Positions 42,655 through 52,329 of a stretch of DNA of 64,000 nucleotides are shown piece after piece. The position numbers and the translations under genes were made by a program. Under the pieces are notes generated by a model, which saw only the letters and a program-made list of their open reading frames with translations, did no database searches and was not told where the DNA came from. Origin of the DNA: an uncultured Saprospiraceae bacterium (lineage in GTDB: Bacteria > Bacteroidota > Bacteroidia > Chitinophagales > Saprospiraceae); the NCBI GenBank assembly GCA_937934275.1, contig CALHAM010000060.1, positions 1 through 64,000 of the forward strand, given 5' to 3'. How positions within the stretch are numbered: the stretch's first letter is position 1; each line of letters starts with the position of its first letter.

Positions 42655-43032
42655 CTTTCTGAGCAAAGGTGGTGTGTTGAAGGGAAAATGCGCAAGAAAA
42701 AGGCGCACAGCTTCATCGTTTTGTCAAGAAATGAGTTCCGTTGATTTCCTTATAAAACAATACCATACTCACTGAAAACCCTACGGCATGTACTCCTTAT
42801 TGGGCGCGTATATTTTGTTGTCACCTGTTGAACATCTTGTTTGCCCATGGAGAAAAATCTGTTAAACGGAATACCCTAAGAAAGCCGAGCAAATGGCTGC
42901 TGCTCACTTTTAGAACTCTTAAGGGGGCCTGTATCCGATTGGTTACTTCTACCCTGTTCGAACGCTCGATACAGGGTGGCTGAGTTTTTGCGAAACAGCA
43001 AACCCATGCACGAGTGAAGGCTTCCGGTCGCC
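42655..43032. other. 378-base intergenic region with a hairpin, no gene seen
   Basis: No frame here has protein-like composition; the minus-strand frame 42821-43051 lacks any recognisable feature. A strong hairpin lies at 42951-42977 (ACCCTGT-TCGA-ACGC-TCGA-T-ACAGGGT), 55 bases after the stop of the minus-strand gene at 43033. It could end that transcript, although no T-run follows on the minus strand; on the plus strand GAGTTTTTG follows. Confidence 0.5.
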
Positions 43033-46000
43033 TCACTGCCCACAAACGCACTTCGCCTGGAGGCAGGTGTGCTGAATGCCGGCGCCGTTGATCTCGCTGC
43101 CGGGCAACTCGAACCAGAACGGCTCGCGTTTGCGCGGTGTTGGCGCGATTTCGTTGAGTGTATCGGCGTCGTGAAGGCGACCATTGACCATGACATAGCG
43201 GATGAATTCGGTATTTCGGATGTTTTCCAGCGGGTTTTTATCTAACACGATAAGGTCGGCCAATTTACCGGGGGTGAGAGAGCCGATTTCGCGCTCCATG
43301 CCGAGGTATTGGGCGCCGTGAAGGGTAGCACAGCGAAGGGCCTCCAGAGGGGTCATGCCGCCTTGGGCGAGCATCCACAGTTCCCAGTGGGCGGCCAACC
43401 CCTGCAATTGGCCATGAGAGCCTAAGTTGATGCGAATGCCGGCATCGAGCATCTTTTTGAGTTGGCGGCTGACGAGGAGGTGGCCGTTTTCGTATTCCTC
43501 CTCTGGAATCATGGTTCGGTGGCGGGCGCGCTGATTAAGGATGTGGCGCGGAGTGAAGCGCAGCAAGCGCTCTTTTTTCCAGATGTCCTCTTTCTGATAG
43601 AAGTAATATTCGCCGTTGACGGCGCCGTAGCAAACGACGAGGGTGGGCGTGTTGTGGGCTTGAGTGCTGCGCCAAAATTGAATGACGTCGTTGTAAATAG
43701 GCGCTACCGGTAGGTTGTGTTCCACTCCGGTGTGTCCGTCGGCCACTTGGTTGAGGTTGTGGTAGAAGAAAGAGCCGCCTTCGGGCACGACGAGCATGCC
43801 CAACTCGCGGGCAGCGGCGATGATTTGTTGGCGCTGGTCGCGGCGCGGTTGGTTGTAGCTTTTGACCGAGAAAGCGCCCCAGGCTTGAGTGCGTCTCAGA
43901 GCGCTGCGGGCATCGTCGAGGCTATTGACTGGCGCTTTAAAGTCGCCATCGGCTCCGTACAGGATGGTGCCGGTGCTGAATAAGCGCGGCCCTACCATGC
44001 GACCGCTGCGAAGCATTTCGGCATTGGAGAAGGCCATTTCCGTGTTCACCGAGGGGTCGTGCATGGTGGTGACGCCGTAGGCTAAATTAGCGTAGTATTC
44101 CCATTGCTTTTGCGGATTAAGGCCATGGCGAAAGTTGCCCGAGTGTGCATGCACATCCACAAAGCCGGGTAAGATGGTTTTGCCACGGCCATCGATGCGG
44201 TGGCCCGAGCGCGCCTTAGCTTGCAGAGCGAGGTTTTTGCGCCATTCGGCCATGGTGCCCACGAAAACAATGCGATTGTTTTCGACGGCCAGGGCGCCGT
44301 TTTCAATGATGCGATCGCCTTCCATTGGGATGATGCGCGCATTTTCAAACGCAATAAAGCCCTTCGGCTGGTCGGCTTCGAGCACAAGGCCAATTTTCTG
44401 GCCAAAGGCAGGCAATGGCGGCAGACTGTCAGGAGCCTCGGGCAGAAAGGAAAAGCGCTCCGCAAGGTCTATGGCGAAGTATTCGTCGCCGAGGGTGTAG
44501 AACACTTTTCTGCTGTCGGCGCTCCAGTGCAGGTTGTAGCCGGCGTCGTTAGAAATAAGACTGACTGGGAAGGCTTTGGTGTCGGCGCTGAGGTCCAAGG
44601 TTTGCCCAGCAGGCGGCCAGGCGCATACGTAGGCCTTGTGCAGTTCGGTGAAGGCTAACCACCGACCGTCGGGGGAGGGCACCCACTGATTGACGTATTT
44701 GCTTTTGAACCATTCGCGCCGATCTTGACCGTTAAGGTCGAAGGAGACGAATTTTTTATCTAATGCTCCGAACAGATAGCCTCCGGTGTGCACGTAGATG
44801 CGCGTGCCGTCGTGGTTAAAGCGCGGGTTTTCGCCTTCATCGGTAATAAAATGCAGGGTGTCGGGTTGCCTTAGGTCCAGGTAGTAAATACCTGGCTTTT
44901 CTATTTTTGAGATGCCCAGTTCATCGTCGCCATCTTGGAAGCGAAATGCGATGCGCTGGCCGTCGGGCGAATATCGGGGCGTTCGGAAGATGCCACCGCG
45001 CACGGGAATTTGCTCAGGTCGGCCGTCGGCGAGGCGCACTTGCCATAAAGCGCCGCCCAAAACGTCGTTCCAAGTAACGAAGACAACCTTTTGCCCATCG
45101 GGCGAGATATCCGGTTCAAATTCGAGCATGTCTGGATTGGTGGCTTCTGCATCTGCGAAAAGGCAGCGGCCATACGGGCCTCGAATGAGCGGCTCGGGTG
45201 TGCCGTCGGGCAGGGCTTTTCGATACAGTTTGCCGGCGGCGTTGAAGACGAGCGTCTGACCGTCGGGGCTGGTGATAGCGTGCCGAATGGCGCGAGCGGT
45301 AAACGCCGGCTCGAAGACGCGGTTTTCGAAGCGCACCGTTTCGGCCACGCGTGTGCTGACGGTACAGCGGAAGGTAATGTCGCGCACAGCAAGGTGTTGG
45401 CGTTCGCTTAGGCGTTTGAGGTCGAAGTCAATGCGGCGGATTTTGCCGCCAGCCCAGATGACGATGCTGCGCGCAGAGCTGCCGGCAGATACAGGCATCC
45501 AGGCATAGCCCGGATAGACGCCGAAGATAGTCCAAGCTTCTTGCTGGTCCTTGTCTAATCCCCTGTAAAGAGGATACTCTTTGCCGGTGGCGAGTTCGCG
45601 CACAAAGAGGACCGATTGGGTGTCCTCGCGGCGCACAAAGGCGAGCCATTGGCCGTCGGGGCTGATTTGCGGTCGGCAGGCTCCGCCTGAGCCTCCGGTT
45701 ACCGTAGTTACTTTTCCCGTCTGACGGTCGTAGCGCCGGATGGCAAAGATCTGCTTAAGCGGGTCTTTATTGTATTGGAAAAATCCGCCCCCGTAGAGGT
45801 CCTCGCTGAAGTAGATGTAGCGCCCGTCAGGGCTGACCGATGGCTCGTTGACGTCTTGTTGGTCGTTTTTTCGCTTGGTGAGCTGTACGCCCTCACCGCC
45901 GGAGAGGTGATAGAGCCAAATTTCCCCCGCTCCCAGCGATCGAGTGCTGGTAAAGTGCTTGCGCGCTACAAAGTATTGTCCATCGGGCATCCAGGCGGGG

Positions 46001-46407
46001 TTGTTAAGCAGGCGAAAGGTTTCTTTCGTGACTTGGCGTGCTTCAGAGCCGTCGGCATTCATGACCCAGATGTTGTCGCCGCCGCCGGCATCGGAAGTAA
46101 AGAGAATCTGGCGCCCGTCGGGCGAAAAACGCGGCTGTACCTCCCAGGCTAATCCTGAACGCAGGCAACGCGCCTCGCCACCCGAAATGGGAATCGCATA
46201 AATATCGCCCAACAGGTCAAAGACAACCGTCTGACCGTCGGGACTGACGTCTACGTTCATCCATGTGCCCTCTGTGGTGATGAACGACACCTCCCGGAGC
46301 GGAATGCCTTCCGGAGCCGAAACCTCCCACTTCTCTTTGTCGGCCTGGGCTTGCAGGCTAACAGCAAGCAAAATGACAGCAATCGAGCAGAGCAACAAGC
46401 GCTTCAT
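43033..46407 (-). CDS. Exported TolB-like propeller plus amidohydrolase fusion protein
   Basis: 1124 residues from the ATG at 46407, where a signal peptide starts (MKRLLLCSIAVILLAVSLQAQ). About residues 30-690 are repeated PD40/WD40-type propeller units, with at least eight SPDGQ-like turns. About 700-1110 form an imidazolonepropionase-type amidohydrolase: VDVHAHSGNFRHG (HxH metal site), SVKSYNQPRRDQ (Lys), GVEHNLPV, and RINLGSHGQLQG near the end, where a GTDS motif would be expected. Likely a periplasmic or exported metal-dependent hydrolase, perhaps peptidase-like. The substrate is unknown. Confidence 0.88.
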   Translation of the reverse strand: MKRLLLCSIAVILLAVSLQAQADKEKWEVSAPEGIPLREVSFITTEGTWMNVDVSPDGQTVVFDLLGDIYAIPISGGEARCLRSGLAWEVQPRFSPDGRQILFTSDAGGGDNIWVMNADGSEARQVTKETFRLLNNPAWMPDGQYFVARKHFTSTRSLGAGEIWLYHLSGGEGVQLTKRKNDQQDVNEPSVSPDGRYIYFSEDLYGGGFFQYNKDPLKQIFAIRRYDRQTGKVTTVTGGSGGACRPQISPDGQWLAFVRREDTQSVLFVRELATGKEYPLYRGLDKDQQEAWTIFGVYPGYAWMPVSAGSSARSIVIWAGGKIRRIDFDLKRLSERQHLAVRDITFRCTVSTRVAETVRFENRVFEPAFTARAIRHAITSPDGQTLVFNAAGKLYRKALPDGTPEPLIRGPYGRCLFADAEATNPDMLEFEPDISPDGQKVVFVTWNDVLGGALWQVRLADGRPEQIPVRGGIFRTPRYSPDGQRIAFRFQDGDDELGISKIEKPGIYYLDLRQPDTLHFITDEGENPRFNHDGTRIYVHTGGYLFGALDKKFVSFDLNGQDRREWFKSKYVNQWVPSPDGRWLAFTELHKAYVCAWPPAGQTLDLSADTKAFPVSLISNDAGYNLHWSADSRKVFYTLGDEYFAIDLAERFSFLPEAPDSLPPLPAFGQKIGLVLEADQPKGFIAFENARIIPMEGDRIIENGALAVENNRIVFVGTMAEWRKNLALQAKARSGHRIDGRGKTILPGFVDVHAHSGNFRHGLNPQKQWEYYANLAYGVTTMHDPSVNTEMAFSNAEMLRSGRMVGPRLFSTGTILYGADGDFKAPVNSLDDARSALRRTQAWGAFSVKSYNQPRRDQRQQIIAAARELGMLVVPEGGSFFYHNLNQVADGHTGVEHNLPVAPIYNDVIQFWRSTQAHNTPTLVVCYGAVNGEYYFYQKEDIWKKERLLRFTPRHILNQRARHRTMIPEEEYENGHLLVSRQLKKMLDAGIRINLGSHGQLQGLAAHWELWMLAQGGMTPLEALRCATLHGAQYLGMEREIGSLTPGKLADLIVLDKNPLENIRNTEFIRYVMVNGRLHDADTLNEIAPTPRKREPFWFELPGSEINGAGIQHTCLQAKCVCGQ

Positions 46408-46433
46408 AAATACTGAAACAAATAAGTAGGCGG

Positions 46434-46441
46434 CAAACATA
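46434..46441 (-). promoter_or_regulatory. Candidate -7 box (TATGTTTG) for the propeller-amidohydrolase gene
   Basis: The minus strand reads TATGTTTG, a full TAnnTTTG match 26 bases before the ATG at 46407. It supports this start over an upstream in-frame start at 46440. Confidence 0.45.
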
Positions 46442-46490
46442 GGTAATTAGTGGCGATTACCGCACGCACTCATTTGAACCCAACTATCGC

Positions 46491-47162
46491 CTACCAGTAG
46501 GAGCGAATAGGGAACCGTCTGACCAACGCTGCCGTGTCGGACGTCGGCTGTGCCTCGAAGCGCTCGCCGTACCACAGCAGCACTTCGGCAGTCTCTTCGG
46601 TTATTTGCCGCACCTCGTGGTCATGATTTGTAAGAAGGCTATACTGAATGACTCGTCGCACGATGTCCCGGTCGCCATCGTCGTCGTAGTCCAACAGCCA
46701 GCTTCCAACGAGCATTTGGCCACTTTCGCCTCCATACCATTCGGCCAACGTGTGCCGAGCGGTGAACACCCGCTTGCGCCGATTGTATAGTAATAGAGAA
46801 ATGTGCTTGAACCACAATTGCTGGATATACACTACGCAAGCCTCTACATTTAGGCTCAGCGAAAAGCGCCGCAGCCCCCAAATGCGATCAACTCCACCAG
46901 CCTCAGCCACGTATGCGATCTCCTGTAATAGGGCAGAGTCCAACACACTGAAAAATAGCGCCGCTGGTATTGAGTCTCCAACAGGGTCTGGGTCGTTTTC
47001 GCCTGGTACCTCCACGCGCAGCGTATCAGGGATGGCTAGAGGAGCGAAGAAGGCTAGGAAATCAGCCTGACCTGGTGCAGATGGGGTAGGGCTTTGGCAG
47101 GCGACTGTCAACGACAGAACGCAAGCCAGGATAGCTGGGTAATTGTGGAGTGTGTAGTGCAT
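46491..47162 (-). CDS. Putative lipoprotein, possibly from a leaderless mRNA
   Basis: 223 residues from the ATG at 47162. MHYTLHNYPAILACVLSLTVAC ends in a good lipobox (TVAC), followed by QSPTPSAPGQ, so a lipid-anchored exported protein is likely. The mature part holds DYDDDGDRD, an Asp-rich turn like calcium-binding repeats of FG-GAP or EF-hand type. No family recognised. A TACCTTTG -7 box ends only five bases before the ATG, so the transcript would have almost no 5' leader. Confidence 0.72.
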   Translation of the reverse strand: MHYTLHNYPAILACVLSLTVACQSPTPSAPGQADFLAFFAPLAIPDTLRVEVPGENDPDPVGDSIPAALFFSVLDSALLQEIAYVAEAGGVDRIWGLRRFSLSLNVEACVVYIQQLWFKHISLLLYNRRKRVFTARHTLAEWYGGESGQMLVGSWLLDYDDDGDRDIVRRVIQYSLLTNHDHEVRQITEETAEVLLWYGERFEAQPTSDTAALVRRFPIRSYW

Positions 47163-47166
47163 GGAG

Positions 47167-47174
47167 CAAAGGTA
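47167..47174 (-). promoter_or_regulatory. -7 box (TACCTTTG) immediately before the lipoprotein ATG
   Basis: The minus strand reads TACCTTTGCTCCATG: a full TAnnTTTG match, with the start codon beginning five bases after the box. Transcription normally starts a few bases after this box, which puts it at or next to the A of the ATG. Confidence 0.45.
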
Positions 47175-47379
47175 TAGACACAGGAACGGGAGCACTCCGG
47201 AATATGACACTCTGCCAACTGCGGCTTGACGCCATTGCTTTGGATGGGCGCAATGTTTTTCTCTGTGATGAGGCTTCCCTTACCTCTCGCAGGATGTCCG
47301 CTCTAACATCATATTCTGGTATTTAAAAAGCCAGATGCAGTAAGGCCTCATTTCTCTTTGTCTAAATTTTAAACAAAAA

Positions 47380-48171
47380 ATGATGGTGAGTACTGTCATT
47401 TTATGGGCCCAAAGCCACCGCTTATGGGCGATAGGTCTTTTCATTTTACTGAAAGCACTAGTAAGTTTTTTGGCGTTTCATGGTGGCGTAGCGGCAGCGA
47501 TGATGAGCTACATCCTACCTGCCGATCCGATAGGATGGTTCCTAGGTGTGTTGGCACTTTTCGTTGCGTGGACCTATCCACCGAAGGCCCTGAAGAATCG
47601 CTTAGGCCGTGAAGCCTTCTACTATCGCCGTAAGGCGGCAGATTTTGCCCTGGTCGTGATATGTACGGCCCTTTGGTTCCTGCTCGGCAACCGTATCTCG
47701 GCGCCTCTGCTTTCAACAATTGCTCAGAGCGACACTTCCTCTGTAATGTCAACGGGTCCTGTTGTGCTTGGAATGTTGCCTAAGGGCGAAAACCCGGCTA
47801 CGCTCAAGCCCACAAGATCTGACGAGAGAACAGCAAAAACACGCACGATTAAACAAAGGTGGAATAACTTTAAGCTTAATCTGGTCGCTAAAGCGGTAAA
47901 TAGAGTAGAACGGGTTCTGGCCAGCGTCGCTAGTGACCACAAAGAGCCATTGGAGGTAGTGGTGTTTAGAATTCTACTCACCCTGCTTGCCATAGCCCTT
48001 TTCGGAGCCATCCTTTATGGAATTGCTGTACTCTCCTGCATGCTGGCGTGCAATGGCGCAGACTCGCTAGCGGTCCTCCTTTTAGCCATAGGAGGTACAG
48101 TGGGCGATATTTTCTTGTTAGTATATCTATTGAAGGTCATATTCAAGAAACGAGAACATCCTAACCCCTGA
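47380..48171 (+). CDS. Hypothetical multi-pass membrane protein
   Basis: 263 residues. There are about five hydrophobic segments: LWAIGLFILLKALVSFLAF, IGWFLGVLALFVAWTY, ADFALVVICTALWFLLG, then after a basic, charged middle stretch (about 135-185) ILLTLLAIALFGAILYGIAVLSC and AVLLLAIGGTVGDIFLLVYLL. No family recognised. It stands alone between minus-strand genes; I see no clear promoter in the 217-base upstream gap. Confidence 0.65.
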   Translation: MMVSTVILWAQSHRLWAIGLFILLKALVSFLAFHGGVAAAMMSYILPADPIGWFLGVLALFVAWTYPPKALKNRLGREAFYYRRKAADFALVVICTALWFLLGNRISAPLLSTIAQSDTSSVMSTGPVVLGMLPKGENPATLKPTRSDERTAKTRTIKQRWNNFKLNLVAKAVNRVERVLASVASDHKEPLEVVVFRILLTLLAIALFGAILYGIAVLSCMLACNGADSLAVLLLAIGGTVGDIFLLVYLLKVIFKKREHPNP

Positions 48172-48199
48172 GAAAAACGGGAAAACTCCTTAAAAGAGA

Positions 48200-48841
48200 C
48201 TAGACGTTGCCCCGTTTTAGTTGTTCCGACTCTACAAAATGCTTTCCACGTAAGTTAGCGTGTGCTAAGGTGATAAGGGCCGCCGCTACCTGGTCGGCAT
48301 GAATGCCTCGGTATCGCGGTGGGATGAGGGGACGGAAGAGCCGCTCCAGTGCGATGCCGATGCGCTCCCCCATGCGAAATTCGGCGCGTTTGCCCAGGAG
48401 CAGGGATGGTCGGGCGGAGATGAAGGTCTCAAAGCCCAAGGCCGCCAATTGCTGTTCCAGTTCGCCTTTCATGCGCAGGTAGAATGAAGGTGAGCGGGCG
48501 TTGGCACCTACCGACGAGACCAGAAGGTATTGCCGCACGCCGTTGGTATGCGCGATATGCCCAAGGGTTAGCGGATACTCCACATCCACGCGGTATTGAG
48601 CGGCTTTCGAGCCGGCCTTGCGCCGCGTTGTGCCTAAGGCGCAATAAAGGTCATCGGCACGCACGACTTCCGGGTCGGGGTGCTCGAAGTCAAACACGAT
48701 GGAGCGCAGCTTCGGGTGTGCTGTGGTTAGCGGGCGGCGCGTCAGGGTTACTACGGTGTCGTAATGCGGGTCGTCGAGTAAGCGCTGGAGCAGATGCTGG
48801 CCGACCAAGCCTGTAGCGCCGAGGAGAAGAGCGGTTTTCAT
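48200..48841 (-). CDS. NAD(P)-binding Rossmann-fold protein (atypical SDR, HTATIP2-like)
   Basis: 213 residues from the ATG at 48841. The dinucleotide motif GATGLVGQHLLQRLL is at the N-terminus, then VVTLTRRPL, DDLYCALGTTRRKAGSKAAQYRVDVEY and LLVSSVGANARSPSFYLRMKGELEQQLA, where a catalytic Tyr-x-x-x-Lys pattern (YLRMK) is present. It is like the NAD(P)-binding oxidoreductases related to HTATIP2/YbjT. No known substrate. Confidence 0.85.
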   Translation of the reverse strand: MKTALLLGATGLVGQHLLQRLLDDPHYDTVVTLTRRPLTTAHPKLRSIVFDFEHPDPEVVRADDLYCALGTTRRKAGSKAAQYRVDVEYPLTLGHIAHTNGVRQYLLVSSVGANARSPSFYLRMKGELEQQLAALGFETFISARPSLLLGKRAEFRMGERIGIALERLFRPLIPPRYRGIHADQVAAALITLAHANLRGKHFVESEQLKRGNV

Positions 48842-48894
48842 CGTCAATTCATTTTGAGAAAAATACGAGGCGGCAGTGAGCGTAAAACAAAGCG

Positions 48895-51800
48895 CTATTC
48901 CACAAACTCAATGACCTCTTTTTTGTCTAAGCCCCATCGGGCCAGCCAAGTGTCAAAAAGCGCATACACCACCGGCACGAAGATAAGCGACAGAAACATC
49001 GAAGAACTTAGGCCGCCGATAATGGCCCAAGCCAGGCCGACTTTCCAGGCCGAGCCAGCGCTGGTGGACAGGGCCAGCGGCAACAAGCCGATGATCATAG
49101 AGATGTTTGTCATGAGTACGGGCCGGAAGCGCAGTTTGGTGGCCTGCAAGAGGGCTTGCGTGAGGCCCATGCCGCGCTGTTTGAGGTGGTTGGCAAAGTC
49201 TACGACCAAAATGGCGTTTTTGCCGACCAAGCCAACCAGCATCAGCAGCCCTAACCCGGTGAATACGCTGAGATTTTGCTGGGCCAGCGCCATGGCTAAA
49301 AAAGCACCGATGACCGACAGCGGAATAGAAAGCAAGACTACGAAGGGATACATCCAGTTGTCGTAGAGGGCTACCATGACTAGGTACACCAGCACCAGAG
49401 AGGCCCATAAAGCGAAGCCTATAGAGCCAATGCTTTCCTCTTGCCGCCGCAGTTCGCCGCCGAACTGATAGTGCGCCCCGGCAGGTGGTCGCAGGGCCAT
49501 CACTTTCGCCTTCACTTCGCGGGCTACTGTGCCAGTGGGCCGACCAATGACGGATGCTGAGAACTGCACCGAGGGTAGGCGGTCGCGGCGCTCTAGGCGC
49601 GTCGGCCCAAAGCCCTCGCGCACCTCAGCAAATTGGCGAATAGCCACGGGCACCCCCAGGGGATTGACAATCGTCAGGTTGCGGATGTCTTCGGCACTGC
49701 GCCGGTCAAAGGCATCTAAGGCTATGCGTATGGGGTATTCGTTGGTTCCGTCGCGAAAGCGGGCATCGGTGTTGCCGCTAAAAGCGGTCTGAAGGGTTAG
49801 GCCCAGTTGGGCCATTGTCAGCCCGTATTCAGCCATGCGCTGACGGTTGACCACGACCTGCACCTCTGGGTTGCCCGTCTCTACGCTGGGCGTTATTTCT
49901 ACGCATCCAGGCACACTTGCCATGACGCGCATCACCTCCTCAGACATAGCCAACAAGCTGTCTAAGTCAGGGCCATTGAGGCGCACTTCTATAGGCGCAA
50001 ACGATAGGCCCAAAATGTCAATGGGATTGGCGCGGATTTTTGCGCCGGCAACGGTTTCCTCTAGCTTCAGCTTCGTCCGTCGTGCAAATACATCCGTCGA
50101 GATGGCACGTGGATGTGGATAGGGCGCCAACTGAACCAAGATTTCCCCTATGTACGGCGCGTTGAGGCCAAAAGACTTGGTAGAGGTACCCACTGTAGAG
50201 AATAGTCGCTCTACGTGCTTCTGCTGGCGCAGCCACTCCTCTACCTGCCGCATTACAGCATCCGTCTGAGCCAGCGAGGCTGTTTTGGGCAGTTCTATCT
50301 CAATGAGGAATTCCCCGCGTTCTCCCGACTCGATAAAAGCATTGCCTATAAATCCCGACGTTACCAACCAGCCAGCGCCAGCGCCTAAAAGCCCCATGAG
50401 TAACAGCACACTTGCCTTCGTTTTCCAGCTGCGCAACGCCCAACGCAGCGCCAATACAAACGCATTGGCTAAGCGATCTAAAAAAGCCTCGAAGTGCAGC
50501 ACCAAACGCCCAGCCCAATTTCGCCCCTCAAAGCGGTGCAACTTGCCCACGCGCGAGGCCAACCAAGGCACTAATGTGAACGAGACCAACAACGACATCA
50601 GTGTGGCGACCAACACTGTCATGCAAAATTGGCGCAGTAGGTTGGGTACAAGTCCCGTCGTAAAAATGATGGGCAAAAAAACTACCACGTCCACCAGGGT
50701 AATGCTGATGGCCGTAAAACCGATCTCTTGTCGTCCATCGTAAGCCGCCTGCACGCGGTTCTTGCCCATCTCCAAGTGGCGATAAATGTTCTCAATGACC
50801 ACAATAGCATCGTCAACCAAAATGCCGATAGACAGCGACAAGCCCAGCAGTGACATCATGTTGAGCGAATAGCCCGCTAGCTTCATCATCACAAACGTGC
50901 TGATGATGGAAGTCGGAATGGACACCAATACAATGGCCGCATTGCGCAAGCTGTGCAAGAACAACAGCATGACTAACGCCACCAACACTACGGCCATAAG
51001 CAGATCGTGGATGACGGCGTCTGTCGCCTGGCGGATGAACACCGTTGCGTTAGAGACAACTTCAAACCGCAGTCCTTCTCGTTGGTAGCTTTGTTCCAAT
51101 TGCGCCATCTTTTTCAATAGTAGACGGCTCATCTCTACGGCATTGGCATCGCCCTGTTTGCGCACCTCCAAAGCCAAGGTAGGTTCGCCGTTGACTCGGC
51201 TAAAAGCTTCTGGTTCGCGTGTGCCGTCTTGCACGTCGGCGATGTCGGACAAATAGATTAAACCGCCTTGGCGCGAACGCCCTACCACCAAGCGGCGCAG
51301 CTCCTCTAGCGTGCTGATCTTGCCCGCCAGTCGAATGCGCACCTGTGTATCGCCGCTGACCACTTTACCCGTAGGAAACTCTAAGTTCGAGGCCTGAATA
51401 ACTTGCGCCACCTGAAGCAACGACAACCCATATTGCTCCAGCCGCGAGCGGCTGACGTTCACCCGCACTTCGCGCATCTCGCCGCCCAAGATGCTGATTT
51501 GGGCCACTCCACGCACTTGCGTCAACTCCGGTAGTAATCGGTTCTTCACCATATCGTAAAACTCCGCTCCGGCCAAATGAGAGCGCACCGCAATGCGCAT
51601 GACGGGCAGCTCCGAAAGCGCAAACTTGTTGACAACTGGCGGACGCACCTCCCGCGGAAGATTGGGCAAAATCTGATTGAGCCTGCGCTGCAATTCCTGC
51701 ACCGCCCAGTCTAAATCCGTCTCCTGACTCAGCTCCAGCGCAATGAAGCATACGCCTTCATTTGAGCCTATTTGAATGAGCTGTACGCCTTCTAACGAAG

Positions 51801-52014
51801 CAACTACGTCTTCTAAAGGGCGCGCTACAGCATTTTCCACCTCCGCTGGCGAGGCTCCAGGGTAAACAGCCATCAAAGTAATAACAGGTGGATCGAACTT
51901 GGGCACCATCTCTATGGGCAGGCTCAGATAACTAGCAATGCCCATAAACATTAGCACGGCAAATACGACGATCACCAACGAGGGACGACGTATGGAAAGG
52001 GCGGTCAGATTCAT
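48895..52014 (-). CDS. RND-family efflux transporter, inner-membrane pump (AcrB/HAE1-like)
   Basis: 1039 residues from the ATG at 52014. NLTALSIRRPSLVIVVFAVLMF is the first helix. SIGILVDDAIVVIENIYRHL is the helix-4 motif with the two proton-relay Asp, typical of drug or lipophilic-compound exporters, and GLVGKNAILVVDFANHLKQRGM is the helix-10 counterpart. Twelve helices and two large periplasmic loops are present. The membrane-fusion and TolC partners usually encoded alongside are not adjacent. The flanking genes are a reductase and an ECF sigma factor. Confidence 0.93.
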   Translation of the reverse strand: MNLTALSIRRPSLVIVVFAVLMFMGIASYLSLPIEMVPKFDPPVITLMAVYPGASPAEVENAVARPLEDVVASLEGVQLIQIGSNEGVCFIALELSQETDLDWAVQELQRRLNQILPNLPREVRPPVVNKFALSELPVMRIAVRSHLAGAEFYDMVKNRLLPELTQVRGVAQISILGGEMREVRVNVSRSRLEQYGLSLLQVAQVIQASNLEFPTGKVVSGDTQVRIRLAGKISTLEELRRLVVGRSRQGGLIYLSDIADVQDGTREPEAFSRVNGEPTLALEVRKQGDANAVEMSRLLLKKMAQLEQSYQREGLRFEVVSNATVFIRQATDAVIHDLLMAVVLVALVMLLFLHSLRNAAIVLVSIPTSIISTFVMMKLAGYSLNMMSLLGLSLSIGILVDDAIVVIENIYRHLEMGKNRVQAAYDGRQEIGFTAISITLVDVVVFLPIIFTTGLVPNLLRQFCMTVLVATLMSLLVSFTLVPWLASRVGKLHRFEGRNWAGRLVLHFEAFLDRLANAFVLALRWALRSWKTKASVLLLMGLLGAGAGWLVTSGFIGNAFIESGERGEFLIEIELPKTASLAQTDAVMRQVEEWLRQQKHVERLFSTVGTSTKSFGLNAPYIGEILVQLAPYPHPRAISTDVFARRTKLKLEETVAGAKIRANPIDILGLSFAPIEVRLNGPDLDSLLAMSEEVMRVMASVPGCVEITPSVETGNPEVQVVVNRQRMAEYGLTMAQLGLTLQTAFSGNTDARFRDGTNEYPIRIALDAFDRRSAEDIRNLTIVNPLGVPVAIRQFAEVREGFGPTRLERRDRLPSVQFSASVIGRPTGTVAREVKAKVMALRPPAGAHYQFGGELRRQEESIGSIGFALWASLVLVYLVMVALYDNWMYPFVVLLSIPLSVIGAFLAMALAQQNLSVFTGLGLLMLVGLVGKNAILVVDFANHLKQRGMGLTQALLQATKLRFRPVLMTNISMIIGLLPLALSTSAGSAWKVGLAWAIIGGLSSSMFLSLIFVPVVYALFDTWLARWGLDKKEVIEFVE

Positions 52015-52329
52015 CGCTACTTGTGCCAAATACGGCTTTAGGCGGCAAAACTAAGGCGAGTGCAGCCCTATCAATAAAAAAGTACTGATTTCATCGGCAC
52101 GCCGCCATATTCTCGCGTCTCAGCTGGCTTTACCAAGACCCAACATAGCTTACTTGTGGCTTACTGTTGGTTCAAAAACTTAGGCAAGGCAAGACCTCTC
52201 GCTCAAACCTTTTTCATTCACAATAACCTCGCTGGTGCCATTGTCAAATGTTTAGGATGCTCTATCCTTGTGGGGACTTGCGCACCAAGGCGCCACACGC
52301 CGCGCAACGTTGTGACCTATCCAGGCGTA
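52015..52329. other. 315-base divergent intergenic region between RND pump and ECF sigma copy B
   Basis: On the minus strand TAGTTTTG (52046-52053) is a -7 box 31 bases before the RND ATG. On the plus side the sigma reading frame stays open upstream to 52156, but that extension is not sigma-like. I see no TAnnTTTG box on the plus strand, so the sigma-factor promoter may be of another class, possibly self-recognised. Confidence 0.5.
52046..52053 (-). promoter_or_regulatory. Candidate -7 box (TAGTTTTG) for the RND pump gene
   Basis: The minus strand reads TAGTTTTGC, a full TAnnTTTG match 31 bases before the ATG at 52014. Confidence 0.42.

Noticed and set aside
44200-44658. 152-codon plus-strand frame antisense to the propeller-amidohydrolase
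   Set aside because: No domain; the antisense gene is well supported.
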